This document shows, in pieces, positions 8,113 to 16,848 of a stretch of DNA of 64,000 bases; position 1 is the stretch's first letter; each line of letters begins with the position of its first letter. Under the pieces are notes generated by a model that saw only the letters and a program-made list of their open reading frames with translations, was not told the DNA's origin and did no database searches. Made by a program: the position numbers and the translations under genes. The stretch is from Sphingobacteruim zhuxiongii (GTDB lineage Bacteria; Bacteroidota; Bacteroidia; Sphingobacteriales; Sphingobacteriaceae). The stretch covers positions 682,001 to 746,000 of the forward strand of contig NZ_CP045652.1 in the NCBI RefSeq assembly GCF_009557615.1. The letters are read 5' to 3'.

Positions 8113-9094
8113 TGATCAGTTTCTTAAAACTATTGAGGGCTTTTAATCCTAATAACGATGATTCAGCCTCGTAGAAACAATCCCCGAAGCTTTTTTCTGG
8201 ATGGAAAGTTTTTATACCAAATGCTGCATTGGTTAATACCGTGTTGTTTTGTTCATCCGTACCTGTTCCTTCAATAATCTGTTTGAAGATTTTAGCAGCT
8301 TCTTCGACAGTTTCTCCACCAGCTAATGCCTCTGATTTTACTGGAGTAAACCCAAGCTCTTCAACATTATAGTAGTTTTCGCCCTGATTGGTAATAATCT
8401 TAAAATCTCCTGTCAACGAGATCTCATCGTATCCATCTAAGGCATGCATAATACTATATTGTTTGTCAGTTCCTTGGTACAGATATGCATATAATCGCGC
8501 TAATTCCAAACTAAAGACACCTACGGATTGAAATTTAGGATTGGCTGGATTAGTTAATGGACCTAACATATTAAAGAATGTCTTAACTGCAAGTGCTCGT
8601 CGGATTGGAGCGACTGTTTTCATTGCAGGATGAAATAGAGGAGCATGTAGGAAACAAATGTTCGCCCGCTCCAATTGGCCCTTTAAGGTATCCGAATCAT
8701 TGGTAAATTGATAGCCTAGGTGTTCCATCACGTTGGAAGACCCACAACCGGATGATACACCAACATTACCGTGTTTTGCTACATGGTAACCTGCGCCCGC
8801 AACAATGAACGATGCCAGAGTAGAGATGTTGAAGGTGTTCTTTCCGTCGCCACCTGTGCCGCACATATCAATTAAGTCATAGCCATTGAAATCAACTTTA
8901 TTGCATAAGTCATACATGGCATCTCTAAATCCACCTAATTCTTCGACACGTATGCTTCGCATACCGTATATCGTCATAAAAGCGGCAATTTGATGGCTGT
9001 CATATTTACCAGTTGCAATATTCGTTAGGATATCATAGGCTTCCTTTCTGCTAAAGGACTTGTATTCAAATAAATGTGCTAGTATCTCTTTCAT
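8105..9094 (-). CDS. trpD: Anthranilate phosphoribosyltransferase
   Basis: TrpD joins anthranilate to phosphoribosyl pyrophosphate. The 329-residue protein has the PRPP-binding DMCGTGGDGKNTFNIST and the HGNVGVSSGCGSSNVMEHLG segment, then FFNMLGPLTNPANP. The ATG at 9094 is used; a TTG nine bases upstream is less likely. It is the first structural gene after the attenuator, which is unusual because trpE and trpG normally precede it. Confidence 0.95.
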   Translation of the reverse strand: MKEILAHLFEYKSFSRKEAYDILTNIATGKYDSHQIAAFMTIYGMRSIRVEELGGFRDAMYDLCNKVDFNGYDLIDMCGTGGDGKNTFNISTLASFIVAGAGYHVAKHGNVGVSSGCGSSNVMEHLGYQFTNDSDTLKGQLERANICFLHAPLFHPAMKTVAPIRRALAVKTFFNMLGPLTNPANPKFQSVGVFSLELARLYAYLYQGTDKQYSIMHALDGYDEISLTGDFKIITNQGENYYNVEELGFTPVKSEALAGGETVEEAAKIFKQIIEGTGTDEQNNTVLTNAAFGIKTFHPEKSFGDCFYEAESSLLGLKALNSFKKLING

Positions 9095-9103
9095 AAAATT
9101 CAA

Positions 9104-9132
9104 TAAAAAGGGCTTGCCGAAAAGGCAAGCCC
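9104..9132 (-). terminator. trp attenuator terminator
   Basis: On the minus strand GGGCTTGCC and GGCAAGCCC form a perfect 9-bp stem around a five-base loop, followed by five T residues. It lies between the trp leader peptide and trpD. The 5' arm end TTGCC is complementary to GGCAA just after the leader peptide stop, allowing an alternative, though short, antiterminator pairing. Confidence 0.85.
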
Positions 9133-9173
9133 GCTATTTTTTGTTTCGCTAAATTAAACTAATAGGTTATTGC

Positions 9174-9192
9174 CACAACATTATATGCTGTG
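9174..9192 (-). promoter_or_regulatory. trp leader hairpin 1:2 (protector)
   Basis: On the minus strand CACAGCAT and ATGTTGTG pair over eight positions (one G-T) around a three-base loop. It begins directly after the Trp codons and contains the leader stop. A ribosome stalled at the Trp codons would melt it and free the following GGCAA to pair with the terminator arm. Confidence 0.6.
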
Positions 9193-9228
9193 CCACCACC
9201 AAGTTTTATTTGCTACGATTGTTTTCAT
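9181..9228 (-). CDS. trpL: trp operon leader peptide
   Basis: The 15-residue ORF reads MKTIVANKTWWWHSI and ends at TAA, with three consecutive Trp codons. It is followed by a short hairpin and then a strong terminator before trpD. This is the classic arrangement of ribosome-mediated attenuation: enough charged Trp-tRNA lets the ribosome finish and the terminator form, while starvation stalls it on the Trp codons. The call rests on sequence pattern alone but the pattern is very specific. Confidence 0.9.
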   Translation of the reverse strand: MKTIVANKTWWWHSI

Positions 9229-9246
9229 TAGTTATTAAACAAATAT

Positions 9247-9254
9247 CAAAGATA
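9247..9254 (-). promoter_or_regulatory. trp operon promoter, -7 element
   Basis: Minus-strand TATCTTTG matches TAnnTTTG and lies 18 bases before the trpL ATG. No good -33 TTTG is found at 19 bases spacing. The predicted start is near 9240, giving a very short leader before trpL. Confidence 0.6.
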
Positions 9255-9297
9255 CTTTTGAGAATTGCAAGAAATCTGGTAAAAAAATATCGTTTTG

Positions 9298-9759
9298 TTA
9301 ATAGGTCACAAAATGTGCTAGTTCATTCCCTTTAGAAACGAGGGTAAAAGAGGCAATTTTACCATCTTCAACATATAATGAAGTCAACAACCTGTTTTTG
9401 TAGTAAAGGAATATCATATTTTCTACAAGCTTTCCCTCAGGATCGATATCGCGTACCTCTTTACGAGGCAGTTCATTAAATCTTTTATATTGAATCTCTT
9501 CGATATCCTTTGATAATAAATTGATTCTTATTTCTTGTAAAGATGCTTCAAGATAGTCATATAGCTCATTATTTGGCTTGTTAACAATGACTTTCTCACT
9601 CAAAATTACGTCAAGCGCTACATCCAAATCAGCCATATCATTGATGAAATTCTTCGCAATTGCCACACTTTCATTAGTTCGTGGCGAACCTTCCGTAGAT
9701 TGTGCGAAAGATATAATCGGAAGAAAAATAGCTAATAAAAAAAGTAATCGCTTTCCCAT
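9298..9759 (-). CDS. Secreted hypothetical protein, 153 residues
   Basis: A signal peptide (MGKRLLFLLAIFLPIISFAQ, cleavage after about residue 20) is followed by a soluble domain of about 130 residues with no Cys and a charged helical start (VAIAKNFINDMADLDVALD). The C-terminal half looks like a small beta-rich domain (ENMIFLYYKNRLLTSLYVED). I do not recognise the family. Its stop lies about 70 bases upstream of trpL in the same direction; the trp promoter lies in between, so trp is separately driven. Confidence 0.7.
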   Translation of the reverse strand: MGKRLLFLLAIFLPIISFAQSTEGSPRTNESVAIAKNFINDMADLDVALDVILSEKVIVNKPNNELYDYLEASLQEIRINLLSKDIEEIQYKRFNELPRKEVRDIDPEGKLVENMIFLYYKNRLLTSLYVEDGKIASFTLVSKGNELAHFVTY

Positions 9760-9811
9760 ATTTAAAATATTTTTTGAGTCTTTGACCTTACTATTGGTAA
9801 AAGGATTAAAT

Positions 9812-9842
9812 AAAAAGCGCCTTTTTTATAAAGGCGCTTTTT
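9812..9842. terminator. Terminator after the DUF2795 gene
   Basis: AAAAAGCGCCTT and AAGGCGCTTTTT form a 12-bp stem. It lies just downstream of the minus-strand gene at 9852 and is symmetric, so it could act in both directions. Confidence 0.8.
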
Positions 9843-9851
9843 ATAATGATG

Positions 9852-10073
9852 TTAATATTCGTCTTCGTTGAAAAAGAAATCATCTTTTGTCGGATAATCT
9901 GGCCAGATCTCCTCGATGTTCTCGTAAGGTTCACCGTCGTCTTCTAACGCTTGAAGGTTTTCAATCACTTCAACAGGTGCTCCTGAACGAATGGCGTAGT
10001 CAATTAATTCATCTTTTGTCGCTGGCCATGGAGCGTCTTCTAAATGCGAAGCTAATTCAAGTGTCCAATACAT
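9852..10073 (-). CDS. DUF2795 domain protein
   Basis: This 73-residue acidic protein begins MYWTLELASHLEDAPWPATK and contains the DELIDYAIRSGAPVEVIENL core typical of DUF2795, followed by the Bacteroidota tail EEIWPDYPTKDDFFFNEDEY. The function of the family is not known; it is small, soluble and widely conserved in the phylum. It has its own terminator and appears to be a single-gene unit. Confidence 0.85.
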   Translation of the reverse strand: MYWTLELASHLEDAPWPATKDELIDYAIRSGAPVEVIENLQALEDDGEPYENIEEIWPDYPTKDDFFFNEDEY

Positions 10074-10212
10074 ATCTCTTTAATTAAGTTTTACATTTTC
10101 GCAAAAATAATATTTAATTTAACTATTGCAAGTAAAATGTGTGTAAATCTTTTGTTAATAATATAACGAATTGATTATTAGTTTTTTAAATAGTTCAGTT
10201 GCTGCTTGAATA

Positions 10213-10959
10213 TCAATATTTGCTTAGGTTTTCAATCCAAACTTTATTCATCTTTTCGTATACTTCCGTCTCAATTCCATTTACTTTGCCGTTTTCCAAT
10301 TCAGAATGATGAATAGGTTTTAGTATTGTTATTTCAATCAGACCGGGTTTTGATCCGTATTGACGTCCATCATCCCACATGATTTTCCAAGCATTATGTA
10401 TGATAACCGGTAAAATTGCGGTATGATTTTCTTGCGCCATTCGGAAAGCGCCAGGTTTGAATTTATGTAGAGTCGGCGGATACTTTTCTTCAATCGCCCC
10501 TTCAGGGAAAATAACTAATGATTTTTTTTCCTGAAGTAATTCTAGCCCACGTTTAAAAGCTTTGAATGCGGATATTTTACTTTCTCTTTTTACGGGAATG
10601 TCAATAGATTTAAAGAATATTCTAGTTACCGGATTCTTCAATAGTTCAATCTTACCCATAAATGAGAATTGTTGCGGACAGAGATAGGTAAGTGCCGTAA
10701 TATCTAGAATAGAAGTGTGGTTTGGGCAGATGATGTAAGGTTGCGACCAATCAATCGGCTCTTCGTAATTTATTTTGAAACGAATACCAACTAGATGTAC
10801 GCTTAAAACAGATATCCATTTGCGAAACCAAACAATAGCCGCATAGTTCTTATGTGGATTTCTCGACAACACGAAGAGCAATGGATAGCAAAGGATAAAA
10901 AAGAATAATACAGAAATGAAGTAGAGTAGTCTATGTATTTTTCTTAAAAGTAACAACAT
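10213..10959 (-). CDS. plsC: 1-acyl-sn-glycerol-3-phosphate acyltransferase
   Basis: PlsC-type enzymes add the second acyl chain to lysophosphatidic acid at the inner membrane. The 248-residue protein has one or two N-terminal membrane segments (FISVLFFFILCYPLLFVLS), the catalytic motif NHTSILD (His and Asp, about residues 80-86) and the substrate motif FPEGAIEEKY (about 150). Length is normal. It lies between the DUF2795 gene and the dipeptidase, each apparently separate. Confidence 0.88.
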   Translation of the reverse strand: MLLLLRKIHRLLYFISVLFFFILCYPLLFVLSRNPHKNYAAIVWFRKWISVLSVHLVGIRFKINYEEPIDWSQPYIICPNHTSILDITALTYLCPQQFSFMGKIELLKNPVTRIFFKSIDIPVKRESKISAFKAFKRGLELLQEKKSLVIFPEGAIEEKYPPTLHKFKPGAFRMAQENHTAILPVIIHNAWKIMWDDGRQYGSKPGLIEITILKPIHHSELENGKVNGIETEVYEKMNKVWIENLSKY

Positions 10960-10987
10960 TATCTTTGATCAGTTGGTCGAAGATAAA

Positions 10988-11016
10988 AAAAATGCTTCAC
11001 AGCGTGAAGCATTTTT
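10988..11016 (-). terminator. Terminator of the M20 dipeptidase gene
   Basis: AAAAATGCTTCAC and GTGAAGCATTTTT form a long stem around a three-base loop, just after the stop of the gene at 11020. T-runs lie on both strands. Confidence 0.85.
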
Positions 11017-11019
11017 ATG

Positions 11020-12390
11020 TTATTTGCTTAATTCAGCGTAATATTTATGAAAAAGTGGAATTGTCTCTATACCCTTTAGGTAGTTTTCGATACCATACTT
11101 CTCATTTGGAGAGTGTAAGTTGTCACTGTCTAAACCAAAGCCTAGTAATACTGTTTTGATTCCTAATTCTTGCTCAAATAAAGCTACAATTGGAATCGAA
11201 CCACCACCGCGTGTAGGAACAGGCTTTTTATTAAATGTTTCTTCTAAAGCTTTCTCAGCCGCTTTGTAAGCAATACTGTCTGTTGGAGTAACGACAGGCT
11301 CGCCACCATGATGCGGTTTAACATCCACTTTGATGTAATTTGGAGCAATGCCTTCGAAGTGATCTTTGAATAATTTTGTAATGCGCTCTGATTTTTGGTT
11401 AGGAACTAAACGCATTGATATTTTAGCAAATGCTTTCGAAGGTAAAACAGTCTTTGCACCCTCACCAATATATCCACCCCAGATACCGTTTACTTCCAAC
11501 GTTGGACGAGTACCAGTGCGCTCAATAGTAGTATATCCTTTCTCTCCCCACACTTCCGCAACTCCTAAATCTGTTTTGTATTCTTCAATGTCAAAAGGAG
11601 CGGCATTTAAAGCTTTGCGTTCTTCGTCTGTCAGCTCTACAACATCGTCATAAAATCCAGGGATAGCAATATGGTTGTTCTCATCATGAAGTGATGCAAT
11701 TAACTTCGCTAAAATGGTAGCTGGATTCGCTACAGCACCTCCGTAAACGCCGGAGTGTAAGTCGCGATTAGGACCAGTAACTTCCACTTCAACATAAGAT
11801 AAACCACGTAGTCCAGTTTCCAATGAAGGGGTCTCAAGACTAATCATTGAAGTGTCTGAAATAACGATTACATCTGCTTTTAAACGTTCTTTATTTGCAC
11901 TAACAAAGATGCCAAGATTTGCTGAACCAACCTCTTCCTCACCTTCAATCATGAATTTGATATTACATGCTAATTCATTGTTCTTAACCATATATTCAAA
12001 TGCCTTTACGTGCATATAGAATTGGCCTTTATCATCGGCAGCACCACGTGCATAGATTTTACCATCGCGAACAGTAGGCTCGAAAGGAGGAGTATCCCAT
12101 AACTCTAATGGATCGGCTGGTTGTACGTCGTAGTGACCATAAACTAATACAGTTGGTAATGATGGATCGAAGATTTTCTCTCCATAAACAATCGGATAAC
12201 CAGCAGTCGGGCAGATTTCAACGTTATCCGCGCCAGCATCTTTTAATTTTTGAGCGACAAACTCTGCAGTGTTTAAGACACCTTCTTTAAATTGTGGATC
12301 TGCACTTACAGAGGGAAAGCGCAATAATTCAAATAATTCATCCAAGAAGCGATCCTTATTCGCTTCTACATAGTCTTTGATTTTTTGCAT
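11020..12390 (-). CDS. M20/M28-clan dipeptidase
   Basis: This 456-residue zinc metallopeptidase matches the dinuclear M20 dipeptidases (carnosinase/PepV-like). Metal ligands and catalytic residues are visible in VYGHYDVQPADP, RGAADDKGQFY, IEGEEEVGSANL and the C-terminal FGLDSDNLHSPNEKYG; a dimerisation insertion lies between about residues 210 and 360. There is no signal peptide, so it acts in the cytoplasm, cutting dipeptides or similar small substrates. It is followed by its own terminator. Confidence 0.9.
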   Translation of the reverse strand: MQKIKDYVEANKDRFLDELFELLRFPSVSADPQFKEGVLNTAEFVAQKLKDAGADNVEICPTAGYPIVYGEKIFDPSLPTVLVYGHYDVQPADPLELWDTPPFEPTVRDGKIYARGAADDKGQFYMHVKAFEYMVKNNELACNIKFMIEGEEEVGSANLGIFVSANKERLKADVIVISDTSMISLETPSLETGLRGLSYVEVEVTGPNRDLHSGVYGGAVANPATILAKLIASLHDENNHIAIPGFYDDVVELTDEERKALNAAPFDIEEYKTDLGVAEVWGEKGYTTIERTGTRPTLEVNGIWGGYIGEGAKTVLPSKAFAKISMRLVPNQKSERITKLFKDHFEGIAPNYIKVDVKPHHGGEPVVTPTDSIAYKAAEKALEETFNKKPVPTRGGGSIPIVALFEQELGIKTVLLGFGLDSDNLHSPNEKYGIENYLKGIETIPLFHKYYAELSK

Positions 12391-12600
12391 TTCAAATGGT
12401 TTTTACAAAGGTAGTGAAATAAATTTTACTATATCTGTAACTTTTCGGCCAAGTAAACGACCTATAATTAGTTCTGTAAATCGAATAGTACGTGTTAATT
12501 ATTTGTTAATCAATGTTAAATCGTTCATTCGGATTACTTATTTCACGGAATTGTGATAATTTCGTAGTGCCTAAAGAATAGCAATATTTTTAATTGATTT

Positions 12601-15393
12601 ATGAAAACACTAGCCAACGCCTTTCTCTGCCTTTTCTTTGCTCTGACTTTTGTTAATGCATCTGCACAACATAAAATATCTGGATCAATAATCAACGAAT
12701 CAGACAAGAGCAAATTGACCAACGCGTCGATCATGTTGCTCCAAGCAAAAGATTCAATTTTAGTTGACTTTACTCGTGCTAAAGCTAATGGAAATTTTGA
12801 GCTTAACAATCCAGATAGTTTAGACTATTTATTAATTGTATCGTATCCTAAGTTTGGAGATTATTTTCAGTCGATTAAAAAGGGCTCAGGAAATGTAGAC
12901 TTAGGTCAAGTGGAACTACAGAGTGCTGCGCATCTGATTGAGGAAGTCTTGATAAAAGGTAAGATACCCGTAGTAATTAAAGGGGATACGACGGAATATG
13001 ATGCTTCTAGTTTCGTGACCGAGAAGAATGCAAAGGTTGAGGACTTATTAAAAGTATTGCCCGGGATATCGGTTGATGCTTCTGGAAAGATAACAGCGCA
13101 AGGCAAAACCGTGGAGAAGGTTTTAGTGGATGGAGAAGAGTTTTTTGGCGATGACCCAACCTTAGTGACACGTAACATACGTTCAGATATGGTGGATAAG
13201 GTTCAGGTATATGAAAAGAAATCAGAACAAGCGGAACGTACAGGTGTAGATGACGGAACTCGAGTTCAAACGATTAATGTGAAATTAAAGGAGGATGCAA
13301 AGAACGGTTCTTTTGGTAAAGCTGAACTAGCGGGTGGCTTAGACGGGGACAGAGAGTATTACATGGGCAAGTTAGCCTACAATAAGTTCAAAGGCAGTTT
13401 TAAGCTTGGGGCTTATCTGATGTCTTCAACGGACGGGAAATTTAGCCTAAGCTGGGAAGAACAAGAAAAATTTAATGTGTCGGATACGGAGTCTGGGATG
13501 AACGCTGATGGTGGATTTTATATGTTCTCTAGGGGTGATGAATTTACTCACTGGAACGGAAAAGGGAATCCGAAGGCGATTTCGCTAGGCGCTTCGGTTA
13601 TGGATGCTTGGAAAGACAAAAAGCATAAACTCAACGCGAGTTATAAATACGCAAAGATTGAGAATGATGTTTATGAAAATACTTTATCGCAGAATGCCAC
13701 AAACCAGGGCTTGATTAATAGTAATAAGGACGATGCGGTACGGTCGGATGCTAACAAGCATAGAATAAATGCAAAATATGATGTTGCAATTGATTCATTA
13801 ACATCGCTTACAGTACGGGTTTCAGCGGATAGAACACATTCAGAACGCGCAACCAATATGAATGCAACGACCCTAAGAGATAATGTGCTAGCTTCTGATA
13901 ATTTTAGTCAACAGCAAAGTGAGTCGGATAAAACAAATCTTACTTATAACGCCTATTATACTAAGAAATTTAAGAAAGAAGGGCGTTCAATTGCGTTGAC
14001 TCTGAATGGAAATAATGATGAGAATAGAGGAGAATTGTACTTACAATCAGAATTGAATAATCATATACAGCAGAAACGGGATACGGTTGATCAATTTAAG
14101 GATATTAAATCCAATACAAATAGTTTCCGTACATCAATTGTCTATTCAGAGCCTTTATCAAAACGTTGGCGGTCGGCTATTGGATATGATTTTAGTAATT
14201 CGAAGTCGCACTCCATAATGAGTTCCTTCAATAAGGATAATACAGGGGCGTATACTGATTTTGACGATCTGTATAGTAATGACTTTGATGTTAGGACATT
14301 ATCTAATGCTGCAAACTTAACTTTTGCATACAAATCCGATAAGGTAGATTTTAATTTAACGAATTTGATTCGTCATGATGACATGTCGATGAATAATATT
14401 TTAGAGTCAAGCGAACTTAATCGAAACTATTTAACATACAATCCCAATGCTCGCATCCGTTATAATATTACAAAAACTAAATCTATTGGATTTAGCTACA
14501 CAAGGAATAACCAACTTCCAGGTTTAACACAACTTCAACCTTTACGTCAGAATACCGACCAAATGAATCAAACAATAGGTAATGAAAATTTAAAACCTTC
14601 AGTTACAAATAGCTTTAATGTGAATGGAGGCTCCTATGAGATGATGAAGGGGATTTATATGTATCTAGGAACGGGCATTACGCAGAATAAAGGGGCAATT
14701 CAATTAAATGAAACAGTTTTCCCTGACGGTTCTAGAATTATGGTGTATGATAACGCAAAGAAAGATGCCATTACTGGATACGCTTGGGGGGGCGGTGGAT
14801 TTCCTGTCGTCAAGAAGTATCAAATCAAAGCTGATATTAGTCTGAATGCTAATTATAATAATTCTTATAATATGATTCGCGATGTGCCGTCCAATAACTA
14901 CGATGCTATTCCATTTGAGTTGAATAAATCAACGAGTTATAACTACAACTTCCGAACAGCACTTGAAAAGAGTACAACAAAAGGATTAGACTTCGTTTTT
15001 GGTGTCTCACCTGGTTGGAATATTATGCGTTCAAGTTTCACACCTACCCGAAACTCAGAAGGTTTTGTATTAAATGGAGATGCTAGTTATAAAGCTTATT
15101 TACCAGGCAAGATTCAGTTATATGGGGAATTAACCTACGAATACCAAGCTCCTACAAAAGCATACGCTGAGAAGTTTGAACGGTTATTATTTACCCCTGG
15201 AATTCAAAAGAAATTCTTAAAAGGAGAGAATCTGGCAGTTGACTTTTATGTGAGCGATGTCTTCAAGCAGAATAAAGGTTTCTCTCGTAGACAATCTGGA
15301 AGCTCATTTACTCAACAATCATATAATACGATTTCCAGATACTTTATGCTAAAAGTAAGTTGGGATTTTACATCAATGAAAGGAGCTCAATAA
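12601..15393 (+). CDS. Outer-membrane beta-barrel receptor-like protein (OMP_b-brl_3 type)
   Basis: This 930-residue protein has a signal peptide (FLCLFFALTFVNASAQ), an N-terminal carboxypeptidase-like beta-sandwich (HKISGSIINESDKSKLTNAS), a plug-like region (VEDLLKVLPGISVDASGKIT, then EKVLVDGEEFFGDDPTLVTR) and a long Asn/Ser-rich barrel. It matches the TonB-receptor-like outer-membrane family often paired with GLPGLI proteins. Substrate is unknown. The GLPGMI gene starts two bases after its stop, with AGGAG near 15380 within the end of this gene. Confidence 0.88.
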   Translation: MKTLANAFLCLFFALTFVNASAQHKISGSIINESDKSKLTNASIMLLQAKDSILVDFTRAKANGNFELNNPDSLDYLLIVSYPKFGDYFQSIKKGSGNVDLGQVELQSAAHLIEEVLIKGKIPVVIKGDTTEYDASSFVTEKNAKVEDLLKVLPGISVDASGKITAQGKTVEKVLVDGEEFFGDDPTLVTRNIRSDMVDKVQVYEKKSEQAERTGVDDGTRVQTINVKLKEDAKNGSFGKAELAGGLDGDREYYMGKLAYNKFKGSFKLGAYLMSSTDGKFSLSWEEQEKFNVSDTESGMNADGGFYMFSRGDEFTHWNGKGNPKAISLGASVMDAWKDKKHKLNASYKYAKIENDVYENTLSQNATNQGLINSNKDDAVRSDANKHRINAKYDVAIDSLTSLTVRVSADRTHSERATNMNATTLRDNVLASDNFSQQQSESDKTNLTYNAYYTKKFKKEGRSIALTLNGNNDENRGELYLQSELNNHIQQKRDTVDQFKDIKSNTNSFRTSIVYSEPLSKRWRSAIGYDFSNSKSHSIMSSFNKDNTGAYTDFDDLYSNDFDVRTLSNAANLTFAYKSDKVDFNLTNLIRHDDMSMNNILESSELNRNYLTYNPNARIRYNITKTKSIGFSYTRNNQLPGLTQLQPLRQNTDQMNQTIGNENLKPSVTNSFNVNGGSYEMMKGIYMYLGTGITQNKGAIQLNETVFPDGSRIMVYDNAKKDAITGYAWGGGGFPVVKKYQIKADISLNANYNNSYNMIRDVPSNNYDAIPFELNKSTSYNYNFRTALEKSTTKGLDFVFGVSPGWNIMRSSFTPTRNSEGFVLNGDASYKAYLPGKIQLYGELTYEYQAPTKAYAEKFERLLFTPGIQKKFLKGENLAVDFYVSDVFKQNKGFSRRQSGSSFTQQSYNTISRYFMLKVSWDFTSMKGAQ

Positions 15394-15395
15394 TC

Positions 15396-16187
15396 ATGAA
15401 AATGAAATATTATATCACTATTGTATTGTTACTAGTTCTGGGATTACAGCAAACTTATGCCCAGAATGCATTCTTTCCAGAACAAGGTATTATCACATAC
15501 GATAAAACAGTGCATGTTAAAAATATGCTACGTCGACAAATAAGCTTAATGAAAGATGGCGACTTTCAACGCAAGTTTTTTGAAGAAATGCTTGATAAGG
15601 TGCCAGAGACAGCTGTATTACAGCGTAAGCTTACTTTTGCCGGGAGTGAGTCGATTGTAGAGCCGTTGGCCAAAGAACAACCTGCGGCGATTGCCCAATT
15701 ACTTCGATTCGGTTTTCTAGATTACGGAACGAAGATCTACCAAAATTTGGCGACAAAGCAAACATCGATGACTTTAGAAATAGGAGGCTCACCAATAGCT
15801 ATTTCAGACTCGCTAACGAATGTTAAGTGGAAGATCACAAATGAGTATAGGAATATTGCGGGATACGATTGTAGACGCGCAAACGGCGTTACATTGGACT
15901 CTGTCTATGTGGTAGCATTCTATACGGAACAAATACCACTCGCGAGTAGTCCGAGTAGTCTACATGGTTTGCCCGGTATGATACTAGGTCTTGTTGTCCC
16001 AGAGCAGAATTTTAATATGTATGCCTCCAAAGTTGAGACGATTGGGGCGACAGTAAGCGATAACCTCATCAAGAAGAAAAGCTCTGCTGTTACGCGGGAG
16101 CAGACCAGAAAAAAGATGAAGGAGATCATTGGGCAATGGTTATCGGACAAACAATTCGGCTTTTTCTTTGCAGCCATGATGCTTTAA
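15396..16187 (+). CDS. GLPGMI/GLPGLI family secreted protein
   Basis: This 263-residue protein carries a signal peptide (YYITIVLLLVLGLQQTYAQ) and the family-defining motif HGLPGMILGL near residue 188, preceded by the typical RNIAGYDCRRA and FYTEQIPLASSP. GLPGLI proteins are common in Bacteroidota and usually sit next to TonB-type receptors, as here; their role is unknown but they are predicted periplasmic or outer-membrane linked. I use the ATG at 15396 because the longer frame lacks a signal peptide. A Shine-Dalgarno-like AGGAG lies 12 bases upstream. Confidence 0.88.
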   Translation: MKMKYYITIVLLLVLGLQQTYAQNAFFPEQGIITYDKTVHVKNMLRRQISLMKDGDFQRKFFEEMLDKVPETAVLQRKLTFAGSESIVEPLAKEQPAAIAQLLRFGFLDYGTKIYQNLATKQTSMTLEIGGSPIAISDSLTNVKWKITNEYRNIAGYDCRRANGVTLDSVYVVAFYTEQIPLASSPSSLHGLPGMILGLVVPEQNFNMYASKVETIGATVSDNLIKKKSSAVTREQTRKKMKEIIGQWLSDKQFGFFFAAMML

Positions 16188-16317
16188 TCGGTTTTTACAC
16201 GAATATAGAAACCTATCACTAAGTAAAGCAGCGCACGAGGGGCCATTTATAGTAACACGATTTGCGGTATTTCAATGGAATTTACAGAAGGACTAAGTCG
16301 AGAGCGTTTGGATTTTA

Positions 16318-16464
16318 ATGTTATTGAGTACCCTTGAAAGATACCTAAAGAATTATTCCGAGAATATAGAACTACCTGTAGTTGGGGTAGATGATTGGAA
16401 ATCTATTACTTTACGGTTCTTATTTGATTTACACGGATTATCGGGAATAAAAGCTTCTTCTTAG
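16318..16464 (+). pseudogene. Possible gene remnant between the GLPGMI gene and the H1-like gene
   Basis: A 48-residue frame (MLLSTLERYLKNYSENIELP, then VVGVDDWKSITLRFLFDLHG) reads like normal protein, and a second frame from 16275 (MEFTEGLSRERLDFNVIEYP) ends just as this one begins. The two together look like a frameshifted, truncated coding region. No family is recognised and no promoter is seen. The rest of 16188-16490 shows nothing clear. Confidence 0.3.
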
Positions 16465-16490
16465 ACAGGATGTCGAAAGCTCTAAAATAA

Positions 16491-16520
16491 AAAAACCTGA
16501 ATCATATGATTCAGGTTTTT
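16491..16520. terminator. Terminator after the H1-like gene
   Basis: AAAAACCTGAATC and GATTCAGGTTTTT form a 13-bp stem around a four-base loop. It is placed 18 bases after the stop of the minus-strand gene and is symmetric. Confidence 0.85.
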
Positions 16521-16538
16521 ATTTTCTAAACGGGTCGA

Positions 16539-16721
16539 TTATTTCTTACCGTCGTTTTTCTTAGCAGTAACTTCGTTACGAATTTCTTGTGCTAAAGTTT
16601 TGATGTCTTGTAAACCTTTACGAACGCGAGTTCCAGCAGCTGAATTACCGTTGTTAAAGAATTTTTCTGCATCAGCTTCGATTGAAGCTACTAGCTCTTT
16701 TAATTTAGTGTAGTTTTCCAT
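16539..16721 (-). CDS. Histone H1-like (Hc1-type) DNA-binding protein
   Basis: This 60-residue protein (MENYTKLKELVASIEADAEK, GNSAAGTRVRKGLQDIKTLA, then a Lys-rich tail) matches the short H1/Hc1-like proteins widespread in Bacteroidota, thought to be nucleoid-associated. It has an alpha-helical N-terminal region and a basic C-terminus (AKKNDGKK). It is a single-gene unit with a strong terminator. The DNA-binding role is by family, not directly visible. Confidence 0.85.
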   Translation of the reverse strand: MENYTKLKELVASIEADAEKFFNNGNSAAGTRVRKGLQDIKTLAQEIRNEVTAKKNDGKK

Positions 16722-16848
16722 TTTTTTAATTAATATAATTTTAGTTTTTCTTAATTAATTCTCTAAGATATCATAAATATACAAAAGGAATGTAAACAAA
16801 GCTAATTTATGCGCTTTTTTTTGTGTTTAAAACCCTTTTGCTTAAATA

